NCBI GenBank assembly: GCA_031549685.1
Contig: JAVBPG010000011.1
Span: forward strand, 1-13,099
From: JAITMY01 sp031549685
GTDB lineage: Bacteria; Bacteroidota; Bacteroidia; Bacteroidales; UBA932
DNA length: 13,099 bases
Reading direction: 5' to 3'
Shown here: positions 6,285-13,041 of the stretch, piece after piece
Numbering within the stretch: position 1 is the stretch's first letter
Layout: the number at the start of each line of letters is the position of its first letter
The notes under the pieces: generated by a model
Told to the model about the DNA's origin: nothing
Databases searched by the model: none
Seen by the model: only the letters and a program-made list of their open reading frames with translations
Program-made: the position numbers and the translations under genes

Positions 6285-7289
6285 CTACCGCTTGCGCAAA
6301 AACACCTTATCCAAGTATTTTACCATGATGTCGGTGGTGGGGGTAAACCACGGATGAAACAGCCAAAAGGGGTGCGGCGTATCGTTGAGCGTGTGCACCT
6401 CGGAGTAAATGTCGAGGCTGTCGAGGAGGGCCACCTGCGCATCGCGGCCGGCGTGGAAGCGTGGAATGGCGCTGTTGATAAAGCACACCGGCGCAGAGCT
6501 TTTGCTTACCTGGTAAACGGGCGAGGCCTCCTCCCACACGGCCTTCCGCTCCTGGTACGTGCCTCCCAGCCAAATCATATCCACGGGTGGCTTTTGGTTG
6601 TTTTCCCGCGCCAGGCGCGCCCGCTCCACGCTTTCGGGGTTGGTAAAGTCCGACAATCCATCAATGTTGATAACCGCCTGCACTTTTGATGATAGCCCCT
6701 TGGGTTCATCGCCCCGGCCGTTGGCCATGCCAACCAGGTTGGCCAGCTGCCCGCCCGCCGAGCACCCCGAAATGGCGATGCGGTTGGGGTCAATACCGTA
6801 GCGCTTGGCGTTGGCGCGGAGCCAGCGCAGGGCGTTGCGCAGGTCGTCCACCGCCGCGGGGTACAGCGCCTCGGGGATGAGGCGGTACTCAACGGGAACC
6901 GTAACGTAGCCCTGCGCAGCGATTTGCTGTGCCATGGGAACTTGAAGCGTCAGGCTGCCCGAGTTCCAGCCGCCGCCGTGCACCATGAGCAGCGCCGGCA
7001 GCTTTTTGCCGCCCTTGGGGCGGTAGAGGTTGAGGTGCAGCGCACGCGCTTTTCCCTCCGCGCCTTGAAGCGTAGAGTAAACAAGGCACTCATGCGCTAC
7101 AACTCCAGTGGGGAGTTCGGGCTGCGCCATTTGTATATAAGGTCGATATTTTCGCTCTTTAACAAAGGTTTGGTACAGGGTAAACGAAGTATCGCGGGGC
7201 ACCCCGTCGCCCTCGTTGCACCCGCTTTGCCCGGCTGAGGGCAGGGTAAGTCCGCAGCACAGCACGGCTACCGTAAAAAGGCTTCGCAT
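6285..7289 (-). CDS. Exported alpha/beta-hydrolase, BD-FAE/HSL-like esterase
   Basis: The 334-residue product has a signal peptide (about residues 1-22) and a full esterase fold. The oxyanion-hole motif HGGGW is at 104-108, the nucleophile elbow G-C-S-A-G-G has Ser177, the likely acid is Asp283 in 'HAGRDAQ', and the likely His is His306 in 'DTPHPFW'. The fold resembles carbohydrate esterases and lipase-like enzymes that Bacteroidota export to deacylate polysaccharides or small esters; the exact substrate cannot be told. No SusC/SusD pair or glycoside hydrolase lies nearby, so this is not evidently part of a polysaccharide locus. I chose the start at 7289; an in-frame ATG at 7313 would add eight residues and still leave a usable signal peptide. 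It is the first of three minus-strand genes for exported proteins. Confidence 0.87.
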   Translation of the reverse strand: MRSLFTVAVLCCGLTLPSAGQSGCNEGDGVPRDTSFTLYQTFVKERKYRPYIQMAQPELPTGVVAHECLVYSTLQGAEGKARALHLNLYRPKGGKKLPALLMVHGGGWNSGSLTLQVPMAQQIAAQGYVTVPVEYRLIPEALYPAAVDDLRNALRWLRANAKRYGIDPNRIAISGCSAGGQLANLVGMANGRGDEPKGLSSKVQAVINIDGLSDFTNPESVERARLARENNQKPPVDMIWLGGTYQERKAVWEEASPVYQVSKSSAPVCFINSAIPRFHAGRDAQVALLDSLDIYSEVHTLNDTPHPFWLFHPWFTPTTDIMVKYLDKVFLRKR

Positions 7290-7364
7290 GGTTGTTTTTG
7301 TAATTATCCGCATGGCGCTATTAAAAATATTTTTAGTGATTTATGAAGGGCTGGGTTTGTTTGT

Positions 7365-7414
7365 CATTCCGAACCTGCCTAACTATGCCAGCCCGACGGG
7401 CTTAATTCGGGATG
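7365..7414. repeat. Hairpin repeat 'cattccgaa ... ttcgggatg'
   Basis: The outer arms cattccgaa (7365-7373) and ttcgggatg (7406-7414) pair over 9 bp with one G-T. Inside is a 5-bp hairpin, agccc / gggct (7390-7402). The form is like small dispersed intergenic palindromes. This is part of the 7290-8017 gap, which contains no credible gene. Confidence 0.5.
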
Positions 7415-7437
7415 CTCCAAATGGATGTTTATCCTTC

Positions 7438-7830
7438 TTGTGTTACTTTGGCTTGACCCAAAGTAACCAAAAGTCAAGACCGAATAATGCTTCTGCCCGC
7501 CGCGTGCAAAACTTCACTTCGCGGCTCATACGCCACTCGTAGTTTTGCTACGCTCTTTCCAGCGCCGGCCCGCTATTCGGTCAGGCCGGCGCACGCCACC
7601 ACGCAAGGCCAAGAGGGTGCGTGGCGCGCTGGCCATGCTTGCGCTATCGGCGCAACAGTGCGCTGGGCGGAACGGCGACGAGCCAGCAGGGGCAAAAGCC
7701 GTAGCAGTGCTGCGAAGGAGCGGACGTTACTGTCCGAGCTAGCGCTTCACGGCGGCGCGTGGAAGATTCGCCGTTCTTGATTTTTTGGTTATCCCGCCTT
7801 GGCGGGAGAAAAAGTGACAAAAAAGCCAAC
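7438..7830. repeat. Structured non-coding element, about 390 bp, rich in inverted repeats
   Basis: This fills most of the 728-bp gap. Its left edge is a perfect 10-bp hairpin, gttactttgg / ccaaagtaac (7442-7467). A perfect 9-bp stem, gcgccggcc / ggccggcgc (7562-7592), follows. Further paired arms are gcaaaact / agttttgc (7506-7548), ttgcgc / gcgcaa (7639-7655), cggac / gtccg (7721-7736) and acggcg / cgccgt (7749-7774). The right edge has tcccgc / gcggga (7792-7807) flanked by T-rich and A-rich runs. Open frames inside it encode low-complexity Arg/Ala-rich strings with no family resemblance, so I read it as non-coding. I believe similar sequence recurs in Bacteroidota genomes, but this is from memory and unchecked. 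The boundaries are approximate. Confidence 0.55.
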
Positions 7831-7978
7831 AGTTAACCGCCAATGAAAGTTAGGCAGCATGCTTACATATAGTTGTTTTCATCAAAAAAATGAGCCTGAA
7901 AAGCAAAGGTAAGTTTTTTTTGAATCCGTATAAACCATAAATTAAGCCAGGCCGGTGCCCTGCATAAATTTATTGCGC

Positions 7979-7986
7979 TACCTTTG
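7979..7986 (+). promoter_or_regulatory. -7 promoter element for the HAD phosphatase gene
   Basis: TACCTTTG matches TAnnTTTG exactly, 31 nt before the ATG, and is identical to the element before the aquaporin gene. No TTG-type -33 element is seen at the usual distance. Confidence 0.6.
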
Positions 7987-8017
7987 TCGTCGCCTTTAAC
8001 CAAAGCAGGCAAACTCT

Positions 8018-8692
8018 ATGGAAAAAACCTACCGGCACATTCTCCTCGACCTCGACGGCACGCTTACCGACCCCGCCGAAGGCATTACCAAATCGGTGGC
8101 CTACGCCCTCCGGCACTTTGGCGTTGAGGTGCAGGATTTGAGCACGCTGCATCCCTTTATCGGGCCGCCGCTGGTCGATTCGTTTCAGGAGTTTTACGGA
8201 TTTTCACCCGAGCAGGCGCAGGAGGCGCTGGCCAAATACCGCGAATATTTTTCGGTCAAAGGCCTGTACGAAAATAAAATCTACGGGGGCGTAAAGGATT
8301 TCCTGCGGCAGGCCAACAGGCGCGGGTTGAAGTTGTACCTGGCCACCTCAAAGCCTGAGGTTTTTGCGCGGCAAATCTTAGCGCATTTTGGCATTTTGCA
8401 CGAGCTTGTTTTTGTGGGCGGCGCCTTGCTCGACAGCTCGCGCAACGCCAAGGCCGATGTGATACGGTATGTGCTCGATTCGTGCCACCTTACGCCGCAA
8501 AGCGATATGGTAATGGTGGGCGACCGCAAGCACGACATTGCCGGCGCGCGCGCCGTGGGCATTGACTCCATTGGCGTGCTGTACGGCTACGGCAGCCGCG
8601 AGGAGCTGGCGGCGGCCGGCGCAACGCACATCGTGGGCAGCGTTGAAGAGCTGAAGGAGCTGCTCATGGGGCAGCCCGCTGTGCTTAGCTGA
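8018..8692 (+). CDS. HAD-superfamily hydrolase, phosphoglycolate phosphatase-like
   Basis: The 224-residue product has all four HAD motifs. Motif I is DLDGTLTD, with nucleophile Asp11 and acid/base Asp13; motif II is Thr110-Ser111 in 'ATSKP'; motif III is Lys145; motif IV is GDRKHD, with Asp169 and Asp173. A helical cap sits between motifs I and II (about residues 18-90), as in the Gph/PpaX-like group (cap type C1). The enzyme should be a soluble Mg-dependent phosphatase acting on a small phosphate ester; Gph-like members remove phosphate from 2-phosphoglycolate, but related ones act on nucleotides or other metabolites, so the substrate is left open. It has its own promoter and is followed 10 nt after the stop by a strong hairpin with a T tail, so it appears monocistronic. 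Confidence 0.9.
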   Translation: MEKTYRHILLDLDGTLTDPAEGITKSVAYALRHFGVEVQDLSTLHPFIGPPLVDSFQEFYGFSPEQAQEALAKYREYFSVKGLYENKIYGGVKDFLRQANRRGLKLYLATSKPEVFARQILAHFGILHELVFVGGALLDSSRNAKADVIRYVLDSCHLTPQSDMVMVGDRKHDIAGARAVGIDSIGVLYGYGSREELAAAGATHIVGSVEELKELLMGQPAVLS

Positions 8693-8702
8693 AAGCTTGG
8701 CT

Positions 8703-8737
8703 AACCCTCGAAGGGTTCCAACCCCTTCGAGGGTTTT
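8703..8737 (+). terminator. Intrinsic terminator of the HAD gene with self-palindromic arms
   Basis: A perfect 13-bp stem (aaccctcgaaggg / cccttcgagggtt, 7-nt loop) ends in TTTT. Each arm is nearly palindromic by itself (accct-nnn-agggt), the same design as the hairpin at 9979-10010, so it may be a dispersed palindrome used as a terminator. Confidence 0.7.
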
Positions 8738-8860
8738 ATCCCGGAGCATTACCCTTCTTAAGTTAAGGATTTCTGTTCTGGGAATCAACAAATAAGTGAA
8801 CAAGGTTAAGGTTGCTATGGGGCGCATTTTCTACTAAGCTTGCCCCCTCACTCATCACTC

Positions 8861-9047
8861 CTTACCCTGTAGGGCTGAGATGTTGATAGAAAAACCGCAA
8901 GGGGCAGCACATGGCGCGAGGAGCATAGGTGTTTTTTCAAGGGAAAAGTGTGCCCCGCGCGCCATACACCATGTTTCATCAAGCCACCAGGGGCTTACAC
9001 CCCTGGCTACAAGTTTGTCACGCCTCCGGCGTTAGGCACTTTGGGTT
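8861..9047. other. Non-coding structured block upstream of the aquaporin gene
   Basis: This is most of the 508-bp gap between the HAD and aquaporin genes. It holds a perfect 7-bp hairpin, ccagggg / cccctgg (8987-9006), and two crossing complementarities: ggggca (8901-8906) with tgcccc (8951-8956), and atggcgcg (8911-8918) with cgcgccat (8958-8965). A short hairpin, cgcc / ggcg, lies near 9021-9031. It ends well before the aquaporin promoter, so it is not that gene's leader. I see no gene in it. The boundaries are approximate. Confidence 0.45.
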
Positions 9048-9165
9048 ACCGCATGGGTAAAATATTAGGGGTAAAATTCGGGATAATCACTTTTTAGACT
9101 TTTATATAGCTTACGGGTTGAAAAAAGACGGGTTGTAATCCGAGCGGCAAAAAGAAAGATTTTTA

Positions 9166-9173
9166 TACCTTTG
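9166..9173 (+). promoter_or_regulatory. -7 promoter element for the aquaporin gene
   Basis: TACCTTTG matches TAnnTTTG exactly, 27 nt before the ATG. No clear -33 element is at the usual distance. The element overlaps a possible upstream TTG start at 9171, arguing against that start. Confidence 0.65.
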
Positions 9174-9200
9174 TCCCCCGAAACTTTAAAAACGAAAAAA

Positions 9201-9869
9201 ATGAAAAAGTATTTTGCAGAATTAATTGGCACCGCCGTGCTGGTGCTGGTAGGCTGCGGTAGCGCAGCATTTTTGGGCTGCACCCCTGAGGGCGGCCACC
9301 TGGCTGTTGCTCTGGCCTTCGGCCTTTCCATTGTGGCGATGGCCTACGTTATCGGCGGCATTTCGGGTTGCCACATCAACCCTGCCGTATCGCTGGCCAT
9401 GTTTATTAACAAAAAAATCAGCCGCATTAACCTGTTTGGCTACATCGTAGCGCAGTGCGCCGGTGCGCTTATTGGCGCGCTTATTCTGAAGTACCTTACC
9501 CTTGCAGCCGGCGTTGACCAAACAGGCGCCTTGGGCTCAAACGGCGTGGCCAACACGGGCATTATGGGTGCGCTGGTGGTAGAGGTGGTGCTTACCTTTA
9601 TTTTTGTTTTTACCATTTTGGGCGTAACCTCCGACGAGAGTAAGGGTAGCGTGGCCGGCATTGTAATTGGCCTCACGCTGGCTTTTGTGCACATTCTCGG
9701 TATTCCGCTCACGGGCACCTCGGTTAACCCTGCCCGCAGCTTTGGCCCGGCCCTGCTGGCCGGCGGCGAGGCGCTGGCTAACCTGTGGGTATTTATTGTA
9801 GCTCCGCTGGTTGGCGCCACCCTTGCGGCCTTTACCTGGCGCGCATTCCTGCCCCAGTACAAAAAGTAG
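9201..9869 (+). CDS. aqpZ: Aquaporin Z-type water channel (MIP family)
   Basis: The 222-residue inner-membrane protein has the six-helix MIP layout with both pore loops: NPA at residues 60-62 in 'HINPAVS' and NPA at 176-178 in 'SVNPARS'. The narrow-filter residues are Phe40, His164, Thr173 and Arg179, the same four as in E. coli AqpZ (F43/H174/T183/R189), which marks a water channel rather than a glycerol facilitator. A cysteine (Cys58) sits two residues before the first NPA, where AqpZ has glycine. I chose the ATG at 9201 because it gives the usual short N-terminus before helix 1; an upstream TTG in frame would overlap the promoter. The gene has its own promoter and a strong terminator and appears monocistronic. 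Confidence 0.95.
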   Translation: MKKYFAELIGTAVLVLVGCGSAAFLGCTPEGGHLAVALAFGLSIVAMAYVIGGISGCHINPAVSLAMFINKKISRINLFGYIVAQCAGALIGALILKYLTLAAGVDQTGALGSNGVANTGIMGALVVEVVLTFIFVFTILGVTSDESKGSVAGIVIGLTLAFVHILGIPLTGTSVNPARSFGPALLAGGEALANLWVFIVAPLVGATLAAFTWRAFLPQYKK

Positions 9870-9892
9870 AAGCCTTACCCAAGCCAACAAGT

Positions 9893-9930
9893 AAAACCGG
9901 CTATCCCAAATTGTTGGGGTAGCCGGTTTT
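9893..9930 (+). terminator. Intrinsic terminator of aqpZ
   Basis: A 15-bp stem with one G-T pair (aaaaccggctatccc / ggggtagccggtttt, 8-nt loop) begins 24 nt after the stop and ends in TTTT. The A-rich left edge means it could also work on the other strand. Confidence 0.85.
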
Positions 9931-9978
9931 GTGTAATGCCGGGGGGCGAGACCTCTTCCCGCAACCGCAGCGTCCGAA

Positions 9979-10010
9979 ACCCTAACAGGGTCTTAAAACC
10001 CTGTTAGGGT
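9979..10010 (-). terminator. Palindromic hairpin at the 3' end of the U32 gene
   Basis: A perfect 13-bp stem (accctaacagggt / accctgttagggt, 6-nt loop) lies 19 nt past the U32 stop on the minus strand, with only a short T run after it. Each arm is itself palindromic (accct-aac-agggt), matching the design of 8703-8735. It may serve as a terminator, but its origin is probably a dispersed repeat. Confidence 0.5.
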
Positions 10011-10028
10011 CAATGGTTCTATCTATCA

Positions 10029-11279
10029 TTAGCCGACCTTTTCCCACAGGTACAGCCTGTCGCTGCGCCGTAGTTTTTCGGGTACGGGCATGGAGAAAAT
10101 TTGTCCTTTGTGTACCTCGTCTACCACCGTGCCGTCGTCAATGCGCAGCTCCTTTACGGTGCACTCTACCACGCCGGTGGTGGGGCCGGTGATAAGCACC
10201 TCGTCGCCTAGCTTTAGCGCTCCCGATTCTATCAAAAACTCCGCCACGCCGAGGCTCGAAAAGTAGTTGGTACACTTGGCCATATACGTTTTGCGGCGGG
10301 TGGCTTTTGAGCCGTACGATTTGCTCCACTCGCCTAAGCGCTGCCCCATGTAGTAGCCGTCCCAAAAGCCCCGGTTGAACACCGTTTCCAGATCCGACAT
10401 CCAGCTGTCAATCTTTTCTTTAGAATAGCTATCCGAAAGTATTGCTTCAAATGCCTGATTGTAGCACTGGCACACCTTTTTTACGTACTCCGCCGGACGA
10501 GCACGCCCTTCGATTTTGAATACGCGAACGCCCGCCTCCAGCATTTTATCAAGGAATCCGATGGTGCACAAATCCTTGGGCGACATCACGTACTCGTGGT
10601 CAATCTCCATCTCATTGCCGCTCTCCTTGTCGGTTACCAGGTAGCTGCGGCGGCAGTTTTGCAGGCACGAGCCGCGGTTGGCCGAGTAGCCGCTATCGTG
10701 CAGGCTCATGTAGCACTTGCCCGAGGTGGCCACGCATAGGGCGCCGTGGCAAAACATTTCGATTTTGATTAATTCGCCTCGCGGCCCCCGAATATCCTGC
10801 GCTGCAATTTGCTCGTGAATATGCCTTACCTGTTCAAGATTAAGTTCTCTTGCCAGGACAATTACATCGGCGTACTTAGCGTAAAACTTTAAGGTTTCGA
10901 AGTTGCTCACGTTAAGCTGGGTGGAGATGTGAACCTCCACGCCGTTTTCGCGGGCGAAGTTGATGGCCGACTGGTCAGAGGCAATGATGGCGGTAATGCC
11001 CACCTCTTTGGCTTTGAGCACAATGCCGTGCATCAGCTCCAGCTCGCTATCGAAGAGCACGGTGTTGAGCGTAAGGTAGGTTTCGATGCTGTGCTCTTTG
11101 CAAATTTCCACCACCTTTTGCAGGTCGTCTAAGGTAAAGTTAACGGACGAGCGGGCGCGCATGTTCAGCTTTTCGATGCCGAAATATACGGAGTTGGCGC
11201 CGGCTTGAATGGCGGCCGCCAGCGACTCGTACGAGCCCACGGGCGCCATGAGGTTGATATCGGAGCGGGAAATTTTCAT
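10029..11279 (-). CDS. U32-family protein, probable TrhP-type tRNA hydroxylation factor
   Basis: The 416-residue product carries the full U32 signature at residues 174-192 (E-x-F-x2-G-A-L-C-x4-G-x-C-x-M-S). Further cysteines at 205, 209 and 238 complete a likely iron-sulfur set with 182 and 189. U32 proteins were first called collagenase-like peptidases. Well-studied members hydroxylate RNA: TrhP/YegQ makes 5-hydroxyuridine at tRNA position 34 using prephenate, and RlhA modifies 23S rRNA. The length and the single U32 core followed by a small beta-rich C-terminal domain (about 330-416) fit the TrhP group best, but I cannot separate it from RlhA by eye, so I give no symbol. The start at 11279 lets residue 1 lead straight into the first barrel strand ('INLMAPVGS'). 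It is cytoplasmic and unlinked in function to its neighbours. Confidence 0.85.
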   Translation of the reverse strand: MKISRSDINLMAPVGSYESLAAAIQAGANSVYFGIEKLNMRARSSVNFTLDDLQKVVEICKEHSIETYLTLNTVLFDSELELMHGIVLKAKEVGITAIIASDQSAINFARENGVEVHISTQLNVSNFETLKFYAKYADVIVLARELNLEQVRHIHEQIAAQDIRGPRGELIKIEMFCHGALCVATSGKCYMSLHDSGYSANRGSCLQNCRRSYLVTDKESGNEMEIDHEYVMSPKDLCTIGFLDKMLEAGVRVFKIEGRARPAEYVKKVCQCYNQAFEAILSDSYSKEKIDSWMSDLETVFNRGFWDGYYMGQRLGEWSKSYGSKATRRKTYMAKCTNYFSSLGVAEFLIESGALKLGDEVLITGPTTGVVECTVKELRIDDGTVVDEVHKGQIFSMPVPEKLRRSDRLYLWEKVG

Positions 11280-11307
11280 TTTATTTATTCTGCTAGATTA
11301 CCCAAAT

Positions 11308-11416
11308 CGTCATTGCGAGGAGGAGCAGCTTGCCCCAATGCGTTGGGGGCGAAGCAATCTCAGTTTTTGCGCCGCTGGCGCAACTAAAAGATTGCCGCGC
11401 TTCGCTCGCAATGACG
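11308..11416. repeat. Full copy of the cattgcgag/caatct palindrome with two inner hairpins
   Basis: The outer arms cgtcattgcgag (11308-11319) and ctcgcaatgacg (11405-11416) are perfect inverses, and the inner arms gcaatct (11354-11360) and agattgc (11389-11395) also pair. Between them sit two extra hairpins: ccccaa / ttgggg, and the 7-bp ttgcgcc / ggcgcaa (11367-11383). The element lies between the U32 gene start and the acyltransferase stop, so a transcript from the acyltransferase gene would contain it. Confidence 0.75.
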
Positions 11417-11453
11417 GTTGGGGAATTTTTATGTTCTACTTTAAATGTATGTT

Positions 11454-12836
11454 TTACAAAATAATACTATCTAACTCCTCAACTATTTCTTCATGTAGCC
11501 TTTCTACCCTCACAAATTGCTCATCTTTGCTTTTTTGCAGCTTCTGAAAGCGCCAGCGGGCGCGCAGCTTGATAAAGCCTTTTTTGTAGTGCCAAAAGAA
11601 AAGCGTGGATAAAAGCATGAGCGCGTAGGTGGCAAAAAGTAGCCAAACAGAACCAAATACAAGGCTTAAAATCACTCCAATAACGGTGCTGTAAATAGGA
11701 TATAAAACCAAGCAGCCCAGCACAAAGGCAAAGGACGAGAGCAGCACTTTTTCCTTAACTCCCTTCAGAAAGTTGGCGCAAATGCGGTAGGGAATAACGT
11801 TGAGCAGCCAGCATACCAAGAATACGGGCGAGAGCAGGCCGTAAGCCTTAGAGGTAAAAAACAGGCCAAGGCCCCCGTTTTTCTTATCAAACAGCCAGGG
11901 GCGGAGGTTGAGCTGCGCCAGCCCGTCCAGCATCTCCTGCGATTTGTCGAGCAAGCTTTTATGCCTTTCGGGTTGGCTCTCCCTCAGCTTTTCAAGCGCG
12001 GCCACGCTGGCCTTGTCGGCCCGGAGGTGGTTAGGGAAGTAGGACGCGCGCAGCCGGTGCTTTTTGAGGTACGGCCTGGTGTAGAGTTTGCGCAGCAGGT
12101 TCAGCTTTTCGTAGTCCTCCTGCGGCCGGATGTCGAGCATCATTTCCTGCACGCGGTCGTGCATGTCGCGCGCCAGGGCCAGCTGCGCTTTCTCTGGATT
12201 TTCCTTGTACAGCTCCAGGTAATCCGCCAGCTCCACCGGCTTGCCCACCACCAGCGCTACCTTTTCGCGGAAGTTGTAGTAGCCCGAGTAGTGGTTGCAC
12301 ACCGGCACAATTTTTACGCCCAGCTGAAAGTCGTTGCGCTCCTCGGCGCGAAAAGCCGAGCGGGCAAAACCCTTGCGAAACATGCTGATGTAGTGACCCT
12401 TATCGGCTAACCCTTCGGGAAATAGCACCAGCGTGTGGCGGTGGCTCAGCACATCGGCCGACACGTTGAATATCTCGTCGTTCTTGGTGGGATCCTCGCC
12501 GTCGCGCGGGCGAAAGGCCGGCATGATTTTGAGGAACTTGAGAATGGCAATAACCAGCGGCTTTTTAAACATGTCGGCGCGGGCAATGAACGTGGGCTGG
12601 CGGAAGTCGCCGAACATGAACAGGATGTTGAGCGCATCGTTGAGGCCGTTTTGGTGGTTGCACACCACCAGCGTAGGCACGTTGCACTTGGGTATGTTGC
12701 TCCTGCCCACCACGCGGAACTCACGGTAGTAAATGCGGCGGTAAATAAAGCTCAGGGGGTACTTGATCATCCAATACCAAATCGAAAACTTATCGATATC
12801 CTTGAAGTTGATGCTGGTTTTTGAGCGCTGGCGCAT
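11454..12836 (-). CDS. PlsC-domain acyltransferase with C-terminal membrane region
   Basis: The 460-residue product has a glycerophosphate/lysophosphatidate acyltransferase-like domain at about residues 20-210. The catalytic His61 and Asp67 are in NHQNGLND, FPEG is at 139-142, and VPVC at 177-180 corresponds to motif IV. The His and Asp are five residues apart instead of the classic four (HX4D), a spacing I also associate with some glycerol-3-phosphate acyltransferases and Bacteroidota homologues. After a charged helical stretch (about 215-315) come roughly three membrane segments (about 334-356, 364-383, 384-415) and a basic, coiled C-terminus. It probably transfers an acyl chain to a lipid precursor at the inner membrane; whether the acceptor is glycerol-3-phosphate, lysophosphatidate or another lipid is open. 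The last third of the gene is more AT-rich than the rest. Confidence 0.87.
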   Translation of the reverse strand: MRQRSKTSINFKDIDKFSIWYWMIKYPLSFIYRRIYYREFRVVGRSNIPKCNVPTLVVCNHQNGLNDALNILFMFGDFRQPTFIARADMFKKPLVIAILKFLKIMPAFRPRDGEDPTKNDEIFNVSADVLSHRHTLVLFPEGLADKGHYISMFRKGFARSAFRAEERNDFQLGVKIVPVCNHYSGYYNFREKVALVVGKPVELADYLELYKENPEKAQLALARDMHDRVQEMMLDIRPQEDYEKLNLLRKLYTRPYLKKHRLRASYFPNHLRADKASVAALEKLRESQPERHKSLLDKSQEMLDGLAQLNLRPWLFDKKNGGLGLFFTSKAYGLLSPVFLVCWLLNVIPYRICANFLKGVKEKVLLSSFAFVLGCLVLYPIYSTVIGVILSLVFGSVWLLFATYALMLLSTLFFWHYKKGFIKLRARWRFQKLQKSKDEQFVRVERLHEEIVEELDSIIL

Positions 12837-12902
12837 ATCGTTATAACTTATTATTTACAAAATATATTCAAGTTTCAATTAAAGTAAAGGTGCAAATCAA
12901 AT

Positions 12903-12987
12903 CGCCATTGCGAGCAAAGCGAAGCAATCTCAAGTTAGGATGTTTTTGCTTTATGTTGGAGATTGCTTCGCTTTGCTCGCAATGACG
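12903..12987. repeat. Full copy of the cattgcgag/caatctc palindrome
   Basis: Two perfect 26-bp inverted arms (12906-12931 and 12959-12984) enclose a 27-nt AT-rich loop; two more outer pairs extend them with one mismatch. The right arm plus three bases is identical over 29 bases to the half-copy at 743-771. It lies in the gap upstream of the acyltransferase gene. The arm length is far above that of a normal terminator and no T tail is present. Confidence 0.85.
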
Positions 12988-13041
12988 AAAAACTTATCAA
13001 ATTTGGTAATTCTAAACACCTGTAGAAAATACTTCCGGTGC

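Noticed and set aside
7487..7780. 97-codon open frame within the structured element
   Set aside because: The product is a low-complexity Arg/Ala/Ser string with no recognisable motif; the underlying DNA is explained by inverted repeats.
7290..8017. Degenerate insertion sequence with a broken transposase
   Set aside because: No frame shows transposase motifs or remnants; only palindromic structure is visible.
8693..9165. Riboswitch or leader RNA for aqpZ
   Set aside because: The -7 box at 9166-9173 implies transcription starts after this block, leaving a leader of only about 20 nt.
9171..9200. TTG start for the aquaporin at 9171
   Set aside because: It overlaps the exact -7 promoter match at 9166-9173 and adds a tail that aquaporins of this type lack.
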